From the NCBI GenBank assembly GCA_030068525.1, contig JASJOS010000003.1:248001-312000 (forward strand): 64,000 nucleotides of DNA, in the 5' to 3' direction. The notes below the pieces were generated by a model that made no database searches, was not told the DNA's origin, and saw nothing but the letters and a program-made list of their open reading frames with translations. The position numbers and the translations under genes are program-made. Below, one piece after another: positions 45,806 through 55,153 of the stretch. How positions within the stretch are numbered: position 1 is the first letter of the stretch; every line of letters starts with the position of its first letter. The stretch is from Xanthocytophaga flava. Its GTDB lineage: Bacteria; Bacteroidota; Bacteroidia; Cytophagales; 172606-1.

Positions 45806-47383
45806 TTATCTTTCAGACACGAGATATCTCTGTAACTCAGATATGGTTCGTATATGTAGCTTTTTACTTTCTGCTTCCCGCATCATTAAGGCATAGGCAT
45901 TATTAAATCCAATAGGCTTTTGCCATTCCAACTCATATCTCTTTTTAAACTCCTGAGCAACATATGTATATACTTTTGTAGGATCTCCTTTAAGAGAATC
46001 CAGTTTCTGGCTTTCTGGTTGTAAAATAACGAGTAAGCCTGTTCCTGTGTATTCGGGATATAAATCAATGGCTCCAGCTTTTAGTGCATCAAAACAAATC
46101 TTAGTTCCTCCCAATCCGGTTTTGGTAACTACCTCCAGATTTGTGTACCCTTCGATTAACTGCTTTAAGAGTTCAGCCAGAATGTATTGTTCTGAAAAAA
46201 CTTTGGAACCAATAACAATGGTACCTTCAGGTCCTGTACTCTTTTCCAGATGAAATTGTTTCTGTTGCCCTATAAACTGTTTGGCAACATCAGCAGGTAG
46301 TTTGTGCAGATAATCTACCTCATAGTTGAGAACAGTCATGACAGAATCATTGATCGAATGTGCAAACACCTCCAACACAGCTTGTAGTTGAGGGTATTTT
46401 ACCAGCATTTGCTTTCTTACCACCCAGGCAGCCTGATAAGGAGGAAAGGCCTGCTTGTCATCTTCCAGCACACGCAAGTGATAGGCTTTGATGCGGCCAT
46501 CAGTGGAGTACCCGCTGATTACATCTACGTTCTCATGAAAGATAGCTTCATACATAAGCGACTGGTCCAACAACAGATTGCTGATTGACAATCCATATTT
46601 TTTTATCAGTCCCGGATAGCCATCATCACGCCCAGCAAACTCATGAGCAAAACCTGCCAGTAAACGGGTTTGTTTTGTTTTAGGGATTATATAGAGACCC
46701 GACAGACAAAGTATACCTATCAGTATCCAACCACTTATTTTCAACCCGGATTTAGCAGACTTGTGTGTTTTATAATCTGAATGTCTTTGCAACCACCCCA
46801 ACAAACTATCAAATAAAACAGCCAGTAATGCTGCAGGAATCGCTCCTGCCATAATCATGGCTGAGTTGTTAAGTGCAATGCCCCCAAAAATAAATTCACC
46901 CAATCCACCTGCAGCTACATAAGCAGCTAGTGTAGCTACACCTACATTAATAACTGTTGCTGTACGTATGCCTGCAAAGATTACGGGCATTGCCAGGGGA
47001 ATTTCAACTTTGGTCAGAATTTGCCATTGGTTCATACCCAATCCTAATGCAGCATCTCTAACAGAGGCGTCTACTTCTCTGATACCCACATACGTATTTC
47101 GTACAATCGGAAGCAAGGCATACAGAAACAAAGCAAAAATAGCAGGCTTCACTCCTATTCCTAATACAGGAATAAGAATACCCAGTAAAGCAATGCTGGG
47201 TATGGTTTGTAAAACGCCAGTAAAACCTATCACAAGGGATGCTACTCTAGGTTTATGGCTAATCCAGCACCCCAAAGGAATCCCAATAACCAATGCAACT
47301 AGCAGTGCCAGAAAAGTTAAGCCAATATGTGTAAGGGTTTGCTGAAGAATTTTGTCAGATTGTTCGTAGAAGAATTGAATCAT
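45806..47383 (-). CDS. Osmoprotectant-type ABC permease fused to its binding protein
   Basis: This 525-residue fusion has an N-terminal permease (six TM helices, about 20-240; IPLGCWISHKP, ATLAAYVAAGGLGEFIFGG with the EAA-type loop) and a C-terminal OpuAC-like glycine-betaine/choline-binding domain (about 245-525, VVTKTGLGGTKICFDALKAGAIDLYPEYTGTG). The order permease-binding protein is typical of OpuB/ProWX fusions. The ATG at 47383 is preferred to an in-frame TTG upstream. No ATPase gene is adjacent in the window, so the transporter must borrow one. Confidence 0.88.
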   Translation of the reverse strand: MIQFFYEQSDKILQQTLTHIGLTFLALLVALVIGIPLGCWISHKPRVASLVIGFTGVLQTIPSIALLGILIPVLGIGVKPAIFALFLYALLPIVRNTYVGIREVDASVRDAALGLGMNQWQILTKVEIPLAMPVIFAGIRTATVINVGVATLAAYVAAGGLGEFIFGGIALNNSAMIMAGAIPAALLAVLFDSLLGWLQRHSDYKTHKSAKSGLKISGWILIGILCLSGLYIIPKTKQTRLLAGFAHEFAGRDDGYPGLIKKYGLSISNLLLDQSLMYEAIFHENVDVISGYSTDGRIKAYHLRVLEDDKQAFPPYQAAWVVRKQMLVKYPQLQAVLEVFAHSINDSVMTVLNYEVDYLHKLPADVAKQFIGQQKQFHLEKSTGPEGTIVIGSKVFSEQYILAELLKQLIEGYTNLEVVTKTGLGGTKICFDALKAGAIDLYPEYTGTGLLVILQPESQKLDSLKGDPTKVYTYVAQEFKKRYELEWQKPIGFNNAYALMMREAESKKLHIRTISELQRYLVSER

Positions 47384-47629
47384 GTAGGAGGTTATAAGCA
47401 ATGGCTTGATTGATACTATCTGATGAAAGTTAACTCTAATTATAAAATATAGTGCTCAAAACAAAGTCCTATCCTCGTTTTAATGCACACTCAAAAGCTA
47501 TATTCTATTGATTGTAAACTTGTTATCCCCTAACATATTTTATTTCGCACTCACGTCATCTGTACGTATTTTTTATGTATATTGTAACATAATAATTCAC
47601 TACAATTTAATTACCAGAGAAACTATTTT

Positions 47630-48382
47630 ATGCCAAAATATCATACAAACGAAACTGCAATCCGCAAATATAAATCTGAATACTACCGCTTAATGGTGCA
47701 TGAAGCTCGTTTAAATGAGCAGCTTTACCATCTATTGAAACGTATTAAAGCCATTCAGGAAGATGAGAAACAATCTCTTGCAGACCAAACCCTTCTGACT
47801 AAACTGTTGACACATGCAACACAGCAAAAGGCTGAACTGGAAGCCCAACCTGCCTCCAAAGAACGGAACAAGCAACTCAAAAAAGCAGAAAAAGAGTATA
47901 AAGAGATTAATGCCAAATACAAACGCAATGAGTATCACTTGGCTGTGCTGGAAAAGAAAAAAGATAAGGATAATGTGGTCAAGTATCTCTTAAAAGAACA
48001 GAACCGTGATCAGGTACGTATTCGTATTAAAAAGGCCTATGATATTTGGAAAAGACTTGAACAGGAAGAGCAGTACGAGCTTATGGACTTTGAGATGTTT
48101 CAGGCTTTGTATTTTGTCAAGCAAATAAAACAAGCAACTCTTCAAGAAGAGGCTTCAACTAAAGAGGCTCTCAAAAGTACACCACCACCTTTATCCAAAC
48201 CAACAGAAACAGTAACTCGTTTTATTCCAGTTTTTTATTCTACCCGAAATATTAATTATGCTGCTAAGTCTAATCATAAAACGACTTTTTCTAGAATAAT
48301 TATACCATCTTTGCATGATATCAAAGCAGAGGTTGATATTTTAAACTATTGGTTCGAACGTTCGTTCAGACCAATAGTTTAA
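47630..48382 (+). CDS. Coiled-coil protein of unknown function
   Basis: This 250-residue protein is mostly one long basic coiled coil (about 10-180, rich in Lys, Glu and Gln). A Pro/Thr-rich linker (about 185-205) and a short mixed C-terminus follow. No signal peptide or TM helix, so cytoplasmic. No family recognised. Its last codons and stop fall inside a 12-bp inverted repeat that may terminate its transcript. Confidence 0.5.
   Translation: MPKYHTNETAIRKYKSEYYRLMVHEARLNEQLYHLLKRIKAIQEDEKQSLADQTLLTKLLTHATQQKAELEAQPASKERNKQLKKAEKEYKEINAKYKRNEYHLAVLEKKKDKDNVVKYLLKEQNRDQVRIRIKKAYDIWKRLEQEEQYELMDFEMFQALYFVKQIKQATLQEEASTKEALKSTPPPLSKPTETVTRFIPVFYSTRNINYAAKSNHKTTFSRIIIPSLHDIKAEVDILNYWFERSFRPIV
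48342..48381. repeat. 12-bp inverted repeat spanning the stop codon of the coiled-coil gene
   Basis: TAAACTATTGGT (48342-48353) and its exact complement (48370-48381) enclose 16 nt containing the palindrome CGAACGTTCG. No T-run follows on the plus strand. It could be a weak terminator that is also coding sequence. Confidence 0.55.
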
Positions 48383-48460
48383 TGCGTCGGGACAAATTGA
48401 GCCTTGTTTGGGTGTGTGATAATAGGGAATCAACACCAGAGTATATTTTTAGATAGTATA

Positions 48461-48997
48461 CTATATAGTATAATTAAACTTTCTACAAAGATTTGGAAAA
48501 AGTATTGGTAAATCTTCCATTTTCCATGCTTCACCTTTTGTATAACCACCAATATCTTCTGTATGTGCATTAGGAAGTTCATAACAATCCTCAGGCTCTC
48601 CAAATTTATTAGTATATGCCTTATCAGCCATGTACATAAAACATTCTCCATCTGCATATTCAAAATGCCGATCTAAAATAGTAACTAGAGATTCTGTACT
48701 GGATATAGCATCTTCGAAAACTTTTTGTCCCTGCATCACTAATTGATATCTAAAATAGAGATAGGAATCATCAGATCCAGATCCTTCCATAATTTCAAGT
48801 AGTGCAAGAACATTGTAATGGTCAGCTTCTACAACTTTACTCACAACAAACCGTTCAAAACCAATTAATTCTTCTTTTGATAGCTTTGATAAGTTATTCA
48901 CTAAATAGTTGGCCTTATCTTCATTGTTCTTAAAATAAGGTTCTCCAACCCAGAGACAAGCCTCATTAATTAAATCCCAATAATTTTGGTCTTTCAT
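48461..48997 (-). CDS. DUF4240-domain protein
   Basis: This 178-residue cytoplasmic protein has the DUF4240 pattern: NYWDLINEAC at the start, NLSKLSKEELIGFERFV (about 36-52), SDDSYLYFRYQLVMQGQKVFEDAI (about 74-97) and VTILDRHFEYADGECFMYMAD. The family is common in Bacteroidota and Actinobacteria; some members sit near polymorphic toxins and may be immunity proteins (family knowledge), but no toxin gene is adjacent here. The ATG at 48997 is used; the longer frame starts with TTG. Confidence 0.75.
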   Translation of the reverse strand: MKDQNYWDLINEACLWVGEPYFKNNEDKANYLVNNLSKLSKEELIGFERFVVSKVVEADHYNVLALLEIMEGSGSDDSYLYFRYQLVMQGQKVFEDAISSTESLVTILDRHFEYADGECFMYMADKAYTNKFGEPEDCYELPNAHTEDIGGYTKGEAWKMEDLPILFPNLCRKFNYTI

Positions 48998-49065
48998 ACA
49001 TTCAGACAAATCAGTGATTTGACTTAATTTGAAAATATATGTATCAAGATAGACTATCCATTTCT

Positions 49066-52000
49066 TTATGCCAGAGCCCGTAAATCTACAGGGACTACTT
49101 TAGACACTCCTGTATCATCCTCTGTCTGAGTAATGCCATAGACTACATCAGTGGATGCCATTGTACGTTTATTGTGTGTCACAATGATAAACTGTGACTC
49201 GTTAGCAAACCTACGGATGATATTGTTGAATTTATCGATATTGGCATCATCCAGTGGTGCATCTACCTCATCAAAAATACAGAATGGTGCAGGCTTTAAC
49301 AGGTAGATAGCAAATAACAGTGAGATAGCTGTCAATGTTTTCTCGCCACCCGAAAGCTGATTGATTGTCAAAGGGCGCTTGCCTTTTGGTCTGGCAATAA
49401 TATCAATACTGGAATCCAATGGATTTTCCGGATCAACCAGTTTCAGGTCACAGGTATCTTCATCTGAGAACAACGAACGGAATACACGGATAAAATGCTC
49501 CCGAATGGTTGTAAATGCGGCCATAAATGTTTCTCTGGCAACTGTGTCAATCTCCGAAATTGTAGCCAATAAGGAATTTTTCGCATTTAGCAGATCATTT
49601 TTCTGTCCGTTTATAAAGTCAAACCGTTGTTTGATTTCTTCATACGCCTCTAGTGCCATTGGATTGATAGGTCCCAGGCGATCCAGACGAGCTTTTAATT
49701 CATTTACCCGGGTACGAAGTTCGTCTTCTCGCTCTCCAAATAAAGTTCTTGCTTCTTCAAAATTCCAGGTTTTACCAATCTTGCTTTTAGGAGCCGCAGG
49801 TTTAGGTTCTTCTGAAACAACCGGATTTCCATTCTCATCTATTTGTGGTTCTTTTGCTTCCTGTACCACTACTTCCTCTACAGGTTCTTCAGGCGCATCC
49901 AGATTAACATTGAACTCAACAGACAAACGATCTTTAATAGCGGTAATCTGGAGTTGCGTTTCGTTGCGTTTTCCTTGCAACTCCATAGTCAGGCTATCTG
50001 CCAGTTCACGTTGTCTTGTCAGATCACGAACTTCTTTTTCTGTTTTATCGATTTCTCCCCGAGCGGCATAATAATCTCTTTCTGCTTCATTTAGCCCTGC
50101 CTCAATTGCCTCTTTCTCTTTGTACATCTCCACTAGTTCTTCATCACCTACCTCCTCTGCCTCTGTTAGTGTCGAAATATCCGTTTCTGTACGTTCCAGT
50201 TCATTCTGATTATTTTGAAGGCGAAACTGGCTGTTTCTTAGTGTATCCTCAGAGAAACGAATTTCCTGCTCCATACTATTCAGCCGATTTTGCTGCTGAA
50301 TCAGCCGGATATTTTCAGTATTATAGGCATTGGACTTTACAGAGGTTTGCTCATTCTGTGATGTCAGTTCCTCGTTCAGATCCATAATCTGTCGTTCCAC
50401 TTCACGAAGTTCAGCTTGTTTCGCTTCCGTTTGAGGACGAGATATAGCTAGTTCTTCCGTCAATGTTTCCAGCTGATTCAGGAAATCTTCCCGTCGCAAA
50501 GACTGGTTCTGCAACATAAGTGTCAGTTGTTCCTGACGAGCTTTTAAAGTAATCTGCTGACGGTTCAGGTCATTAATCTCTGACTGAAGTGCCTGTACTT
50601 TACGTTGGATACTGTTTTTACGCACCAGCAACTCTTCTCTGGCAATTTTCTGATCAGACTGACGAGTTGTTATTTTATCGATAGTATATCGAAGTTTCTC
50701 TATTTCATCCTGAAGCTTTTCCAGGTTTTTACCACGACCGATTCGCTTTCCTTCAAATAATCCTACTGATCCACCGGATATACTTACTGAACGGTTAACC
50801 ACCTTTCCACTTTCTGTGAGAAAGATAAGGTTACCAGTCGAATTAGATATAATGGCAAGATCCGGAACAATAAATACATTTCCCAGCAGATGTTCGGCCA
50901 GCTTTTGATAACGACTATCATACTCCACAATGTCCAATACAGAAACGGCCCCATCAGGAAGGCCTATAGCATCCGGCTTCCGATATGCCGCATGCTGAAG
51001 TTTTTCCAGAATAAAGAAATTGGCCTTACCCTTGCCAGCCTCACTTAATAAAGCAATAGCAGAAAAAGCAGTCTCTGAAGTTTCTACAACATAGTAGTTC
51101 AAAACCACTTCCAGGTAATTTTCCAGAGCCACACGGTATTGGTCCGGACAGGCAATGATATCCGATACCAATGGCGTTTTTTTATCCCATTTCGGATTTT
51201 TACTCAAGAACTGTACAGCCTCAGGAAAACCTTCCAGACTATCCACCATTGATTTGGTTAGATTGTATTCATTCTGTTTTGCGTCCAGCTGTCGTTGTGT
51301 CGTGATCTGTTCCTGACGAATAGACTCATTCTCAGTTTCCAGTGAGTCCAGTTGATCCTGTATACTTTCAATCTCCTGCTGAGTCTGCTGCAATTCGTCC
51401 ATCTTCTGGCGGAGTTGCATATTTGCTTCACCTAATGTGGTTGCCATAGCTTCCAGATCAGCCGTTTGCGCAGCATTGTCAGAGGTTGTTTTCTCTAATT
51501 CCTGTTTAATGGTTGAGATCTGAACCTGCTTGATATCAAGTGATTTTGTCAACGAAAATAATTCATCCTGCCGTTGACGGAACGCAGCATTTTTGCTGGT
51601 AAGTTGTTGTTGTAGTTCAGAAGCAGCGACCTTTTGTGCTTCGTATTCACTTTTTAGTTCTGCTACTTGGGCAATAAGTTCATTGGCCTGCCTTTCAATT
51701 CCTTGTTTTTCTGCTTCCAGTCGTGTAATCTTCTCTTCAGCCTCTGTCTTTTGGCGTTGTCCTTCTGTGATCTGATTTCGTAACGAGTGTGCTTTGTCTG
51801 TCAGGAACTTTAGTCGTTCGTTCTTAATTTTCTTTTCACTTTCATGTTGCCGGATCAGGTTTACATGTTCATTCAGGGCTTTTTGACGTGATGCCAGCAG
51901 TTTCTCCTTGTTTAACAAATCGGCCTTCAGCTTTTCAATACCCGCATCCTTCTGAGCTGTCTCGGCCTGAACCCGTATACGTTTTTCACTCTCAGCATCC

Positions 52001-52743
52001 AGCTGTCCTTTTAACTTATCCAGTGTCTCCTGAAAACGGCTTACAGATTGGTGGGCAAGAGCTACACTATAACTTTTGTATTTGTTTTTAATCTGGAAAT
52101 ATTCTTCAGCCTGGCGGGCCTGACGTTCCAGCGACTTCATGTTTTTGGTAATTTCATGAAGCAAGTCTTCTACCCGTTCCAGATCACCATCTGTATCTTC
52201 CAGTTTTTTCAGCGTCTCTTTTTTACGAACTTTAAACTTTGAGATACCGGCTGCCTCTTCAAACAATCCCCGTCGTGAGTTATCCTTATCATTGAGAATT
52301 TCATCGACCATTTTCAACTCAATGATCGCATAGCTGTCAGGACCAATACCTGTATCCATAAACAGGTTGTTGATATCTTTCAAACGACAGGGAACCCCAT
52401 TGAGCAAATACTCGCTTTCTCCTACACGATAATAACGACGGCTGATTGTGACTTGAGAGTATTCAGTAGGAAGAATGTTTTTGGTGTTGTTAAAAGTCAG
52501 GGATACTTCTGCCATTTGCAGAGGTTTTCGGCGCTTTGTCCCATTAAAGATAACGTTCTCCATCTTCTCAGACCGGAGATTTTTCGTCTTTTGTTCACCT
52601 AACACCCAGCGAATAGCATCGACTACATTTGACTTTCCACATCCGTTTGGTCCAACAATACCTGTAATACCATTATCAAAATTGATGAGAACCTTATCTG
52701 CAAAACTTTTGAATCCTTTGATCTCTAACTGATGTAACTGCAT
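49066..52743 (-). CDS. smc: Chromosome segregation protein SMC
   Basis: This 1225-residue condensin subunit organises and segregates chromosomes with ScpA/ScpB (not in the window). It has the N-terminal Walker A GPNGCGKSNVVDAIRWVLGE (about 32-51), two long antiparallel coiled-coil arms, a hinge (about 510-660), the C-terminal signature LSGGEKTLTAISLLFAIY (about 1120) and Walker B PFCIFDEVDAPLDD. A Glu/Pro-rich insert (about 945-985) breaks the distal coiled coil before the C-terminal head. Length is typical of Bacteroidota SMC. Confidence 0.97.
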   Translation of the reverse strand: MQLHQLEIKGFKSFADKVLINFDNGITGIVGPNGCGKSNVVDAIRWVLGEQKTKNLRSEKMENVIFNGTKRRKPLQMAEVSLTFNNTKNILPTEYSQVTISRRYYRVGESEYLLNGVPCRLKDINNLFMDTGIGPDSYAIIELKMVDEILNDKDNSRRGLFEEAAGISKFKVRKKETLKKLEDTDGDLERVEDLLHEITKNMKSLERQARQAEEYFQIKNKYKSYSVALAHQSVSRFQETLDKLKGQLDAESEKRIRVQAETAQKDAGIEKLKADLLNKEKLLASRQKALNEHVNLIRQHESEKKIKNERLKFLTDKAHSLRNQITEGQRQKTEAEEKITRLEAEKQGIERQANELIAQVAELKSEYEAQKVAASELQQQLTSKNAAFRQRQDELFSLTKSLDIKQVQISTIKQELEKTTSDNAAQTADLEAMATTLGEANMQLRQKMDELQQTQQEIESIQDQLDSLETENESIRQEQITTQRQLDAKQNEYNLTKSMVDSLEGFPEAVQFLSKNPKWDKKTPLVSDIIACPDQYRVALENYLEVVLNYYVVETSETAFSAIALLSEAGKGKANFFILEKLQHAAYRKPDAIGLPDGAVSVLDIVEYDSRYQKLAEHLLGNVFIVPDLAIISNSTGNLIFLTESGKVVNRSVSISGGSVGLFEGKRIGRGKNLEKLQDEIEKLRYTIDKITTRQSDQKIAREELLVRKNSIQRKVQALQSEINDLNRQQITLKARQEQLTLMLQNQSLRREDFLNQLETLTEELAISRPQTEAKQAELREVERQIMDLNEELTSQNEQTSVKSNAYNTENIRLIQQQNRLNSMEQEIRFSEDTLRNSQFRLQNNQNELERTETDISTLTEAEEVGDEELVEMYKEKEAIEAGLNEAERDYYAARGEIDKTEKEVRDLTRQRELADSLTMELQGKRNETQLQITAIKDRLSVEFNVNLDAPEEPVEEVVVQEAKEPQIDENGNPVVSEEPKPAAPKSKIGKTWNFEEARTLFGEREDELRTRVNELKARLDRLGPINPMALEAYEEIKQRFDFINGQKNDLLNAKNSLLATISEIDTVARETFMAAFTTIREHFIRVFRSLFSDEDTCDLKLVDPENPLDSSIDIIARPKGKRPLTINQLSGGEKTLTAISLLFAIYLLKPAPFCIFDEVDAPLDDANIDKFNNIIRRFANESQFIIVTHNKRTMASTDVVYGITQTEDDTGVSKVVPVDLRALA

Positions 52744-52858
52744 TTAGGTTAATCGGTGTTTACTGGTTTCTCTTGATTTTGAATTTACTGCGCTGAGTTA
52801 TTTCCTAATGAGCAGAGAAGAGTCTTGAGAACCCTGGTCATACCTCTTTAAATTTATT

Positions 52859-52866
52859 CAAAGATA
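52859..52866 (-). promoter_or_regulatory. Candidate -7 element upstream of smc
   Basis: The minus-strand sequence TATCTTTG matches TAnnTTTG and lies 116 nt upstream of the ATG. No -33 element is convincing. Confidence 0.3.
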
Positions 52867-52994
52867 CGTGAAAAACAGTGATTTTAGAATAGATAAATCA
52901 GAAGCCGATTATCACTCAAAAGTTATCTGTGAAGTAGTACTTTATAGACCTGAAACTAAAGCTGTTTTATTTATCTGATAGCAAGGTTAAGAAA

Positions 52995-53534
52995 TTAGAA
53001 GTCTTCCTCTTTTACTACATATAAATCTGGTAGATTTCTACCCAGACCATCATAATCCAGCCCATAACCTACTACAAATGCATTGGGAATGTCAAAACCA
53101 ACATACTTTAACTTTATATCTTTCTGCATGGCTTCGCGTTTACACAAAAGTGTAGCCACTTCCAATGATGCAGGTTCGTGTTGTTTCAATTGTACCAATA
53201 ACTGTGACATAGTTAATGCTGTATCCACAATGTCTTCTACAATAACTACATGACGACCTTTGATATTTTCCTGAAGGCCAATAATTTCTGTAATCTTCCC
53301 TGTACTTTGAGTAGCCTCATAGGAGCTGACCCGAATAAATGAGATATGACAGGCAATAGAAATTCTTTTCATCAGATCTGCTGCAAACATAAAAGAACCA
53401 TTCAGTACTGAAATGAAAACAGGTTCTTTGGTAGCATATTCCTGGTTCAATTGATTAGACAATTCTGAAACCCGTTCCAGAATGCTACTTTCAGGAATAT
53501 ATATGTCAAATTGTTTGTCTTTGATCTGCACCAT
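52995..53534 (-). CDS. hpt: Hypoxanthine phosphoribosyltransferase
   Basis: This 179-residue purine-salvage enzyme converts hypoxanthine or guanine with PRPP to IMP or GMP. It has the type I PRTase PRPP loop VVIVEDIVDTALTM (about 95-108), the flexible-loop region SFIRVSSYEATQSTG and the base-binding YVGFDIPNAFVVGYGLDYDG near the C-terminus. Length is normal. It follows its own terminator-bounded promoter region. Confidence 0.93.
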   Translation of the reverse strand: MVQIKDKQFDIYIPESSILERVSELSNQLNQEYATKEPVFISVLNGSFMFAADLMKRISIACHISFIRVSSYEATQSTGKITEIIGLQENIKGRHVVIVEDIVDTALTMSQLLVQLKQHEPASLEVATLLCKREAMQKDIKLKYVGFDIPNAFVVGYGLDYDGLGRNLPDLYVVKEEDF

Positions 53535-53559
53535 AAAATAGGAGGATTGAATGAAGGTG

Positions 53560-53567
53560 CAAAAATA
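53560..53567 (-). promoter_or_regulatory. Candidate -7 element of hpt
   Basis: Minus-strand TATTTTTG matches TAnnTTTG and abuts the upstream terminator stem. Start codon lies 26 nt downstream, typical spacing. No -33 box seen. Confidence 0.35.
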
Positions 53568-53602
53568 AAAATAGCGGGCAAATAATTTTGCCCGCTATTT
53601 TT
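53567..53602 (-). terminator. Terminator after the pyrophosphatase-like gene
   Basis: Sixteen-base perfect arms (AAAAATAGCGGGCAAA and complement) with a TAAT loop; the distal arm ends in a T-run on the minus strand. Confidence 0.9.
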
Positions 53603-53623
53603 AAAAATGAGTGTGAATTACAA

Positions 53624-54853
53624 TTAAAGTGTGATCGTTCTTTTGAATGGCAACTGCACATTCAGATTAGACAACAATGCAATTGTTGCAATTATAATTC
53701 CATATAAGCCAACATGATCAAATGCCTGTTTCATAAACCATCCAATTAGTATAACTGGAATAGTAAGACAAATCATACGAAACAGATGACGTAGTGGACG
53801 TAAATACCAGAATTCTTTTTGCAGCTTGTTTATTACCCAATCATAATAATGGGTACGTAACCACTGATAGGCATAATTAGCTTCCCATAAAAGAAAACTA
53901 CCAATAGTACCTAACCCAGCAGCAAGAAAGATTTCAGATGATAGAATTTCTTTGCCTTCTACCACCCAATAAGCAGGCATCATGGTTACAACTGATGTAT
54001 ATGCCACTACCATCATTACCAAAACATTCAATATACGTTTAATAGCAGCAGGAAGATCTGCATGTTTTAGCATATAACCCATCACAACAGATGTACATAT
54101 GCCACACCATGCCAATACTACTGGTAGCCAAACAACACCTGCTGTAAGGCTTAAATCATCCATATTGGATGTATTTATTTCGACAAGAGTTGTACCCAGA
54201 AGTATTCCTGCTACTACAGCACCGCCAAGAACGTCCATTCTTTCAGGCATTACTCCCAGATGGTGTGCTTTCTTCAATACCTCGGCACGCACCATTGCTG
54301 GCTTATGTATATCTTCCCGATCCAATGCATTTATCAATAGCATAATAGCAGAACTACCTAATGCAAATCCACCAAGTAAAGACAATGTAGGATAAACCGT
54401 CCATGCAAACTGGCTATGATGGTTGGCATATACCAACATCAAACCATTCATACTAATAATCAGACTGCCTACATGTGAAAATGCCTTGCTGGGAGATAAC
54501 TGCAAGGATAAAGAAAGGGCACTTTTGGCAAATTTAATAACTGCCTTTCTGGTCCATTCCGGACTCAGCAATATACTTAAAATAATACAACCTGCTCCTG
54601 CCATGATAGCGGTTTGAGCCACACTCAAAATCTCAAAACCAGCTTTAACATAACAAAGAAGCAGTACCAACGCGGACAATACAAATACCGTAAGTGGTTT
54701 GTACGAACGAGCCGCCCACATCTTAAAATTGGGGCGGAAAGGTTTCTGCGTTACAGCTACAGAAAACGGAGTACGCAACGTTGCCAACGAACCAGAACGA
54801 CCAAAAATGACGTTGAGCAATACAGCGATTTCATTACTTAGGTTGTTACGCAT
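53624..54853 (-). CDS. Degenerate membrane-pyrophosphatase-like protein
   Basis: This 409-residue protein has about ten TM helices. It follows membrane pyrophosphatase (HppA) motif by motif: LGGFALGSSAIMLL (HppA GFGASSIALF region), EDIHKPAMVRAEVLKKA where HppA has GGIYTKAADVGADLVGK, VVWLPVVLAWCGICTSVV (HppA LPLVIAAVGILASIIG-like), GTIGSFLLWEANYAYQW (HppA TEYYT region) and GLYGIIIATIALLS (HppA GLYGIAIAAVGMLS). The catalytic Asp/Lys motifs, including the DNVGD segment, are lost and the second half of HppA (about 300 residues) is missing. A pumping role is therefore unlikely. Confidence 0.7.
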   Translation of the reverse strand: MRNNLSNEIAVLLNVIFGRSGSLATLRTPFSVAVTQKPFRPNFKMWAARSYKPLTVFVLSALVLLLCYVKAGFEILSVAQTAIMAGAGCIILSILLSPEWTRKAVIKFAKSALSLSLQLSPSKAFSHVGSLIISMNGLMLVYANHHSQFAWTVYPTLSLLGGFALGSSAIMLLINALDREDIHKPAMVRAEVLKKAHHLGVMPERMDVLGGAVVAGILLGTTLVEINTSNMDDLSLTAGVVWLPVVLAWCGICTSVVMGYMLKHADLPAAIKRILNVLVMMVVAYTSVVTMMPAYWVVEGKEILSSEIFLAAGLGTIGSFLLWEANYAYQWLRTHYYDWVINKLQKEFWYLRPLRHLFRMICLTIPVILIGWFMKQAFDHVGLYGIIIATIALLSNLNVQLPFKRTITL

Positions 54854-55153
54854 AAGGTATAAAAAAACTATTTGAACAAATCGTCTTCAATTATTACATA
54901 ATTAGCGAAGACGAGTTTTCGGTTGCAAAGGTAACTAAAACTAAAAACAAAACAAGTTAAATTTTATAACTATCAGATTTCCAGTATCATATATTAGTAT
55001 GTAAAATAGATTAAAAGTAAACATGAGTCTTTATTTTTTTTACAACTAATTGAAACACACAAAATAACAGCGAAATATTACATAAAGCTTTTACAATTTT
55101 TTATATGTATAATTGTAGTACGATTATTGCGAGAGATCTAGAAAAATCAGACA
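54854..55153. other. Intergenic region between divergent genes
   Basis: 300 bp of AT-rich sequence; nothing recognised. Confidence 0.4.

Noticed and set aside
48461..48997. DUF4240 protein as an immunity gene of a toxin system
   Set aside because: No polymorphic toxin, secretion tag or repeat array in the neighbourhood; left as domain-only call.
49361..50071. 236-codon plus-strand frame inside smc
   Set aside because: Antisense to the SMC coiled coil; Ser/Arg/Phe-rich composition is the mirror of Glu/Lys/Gln codons.
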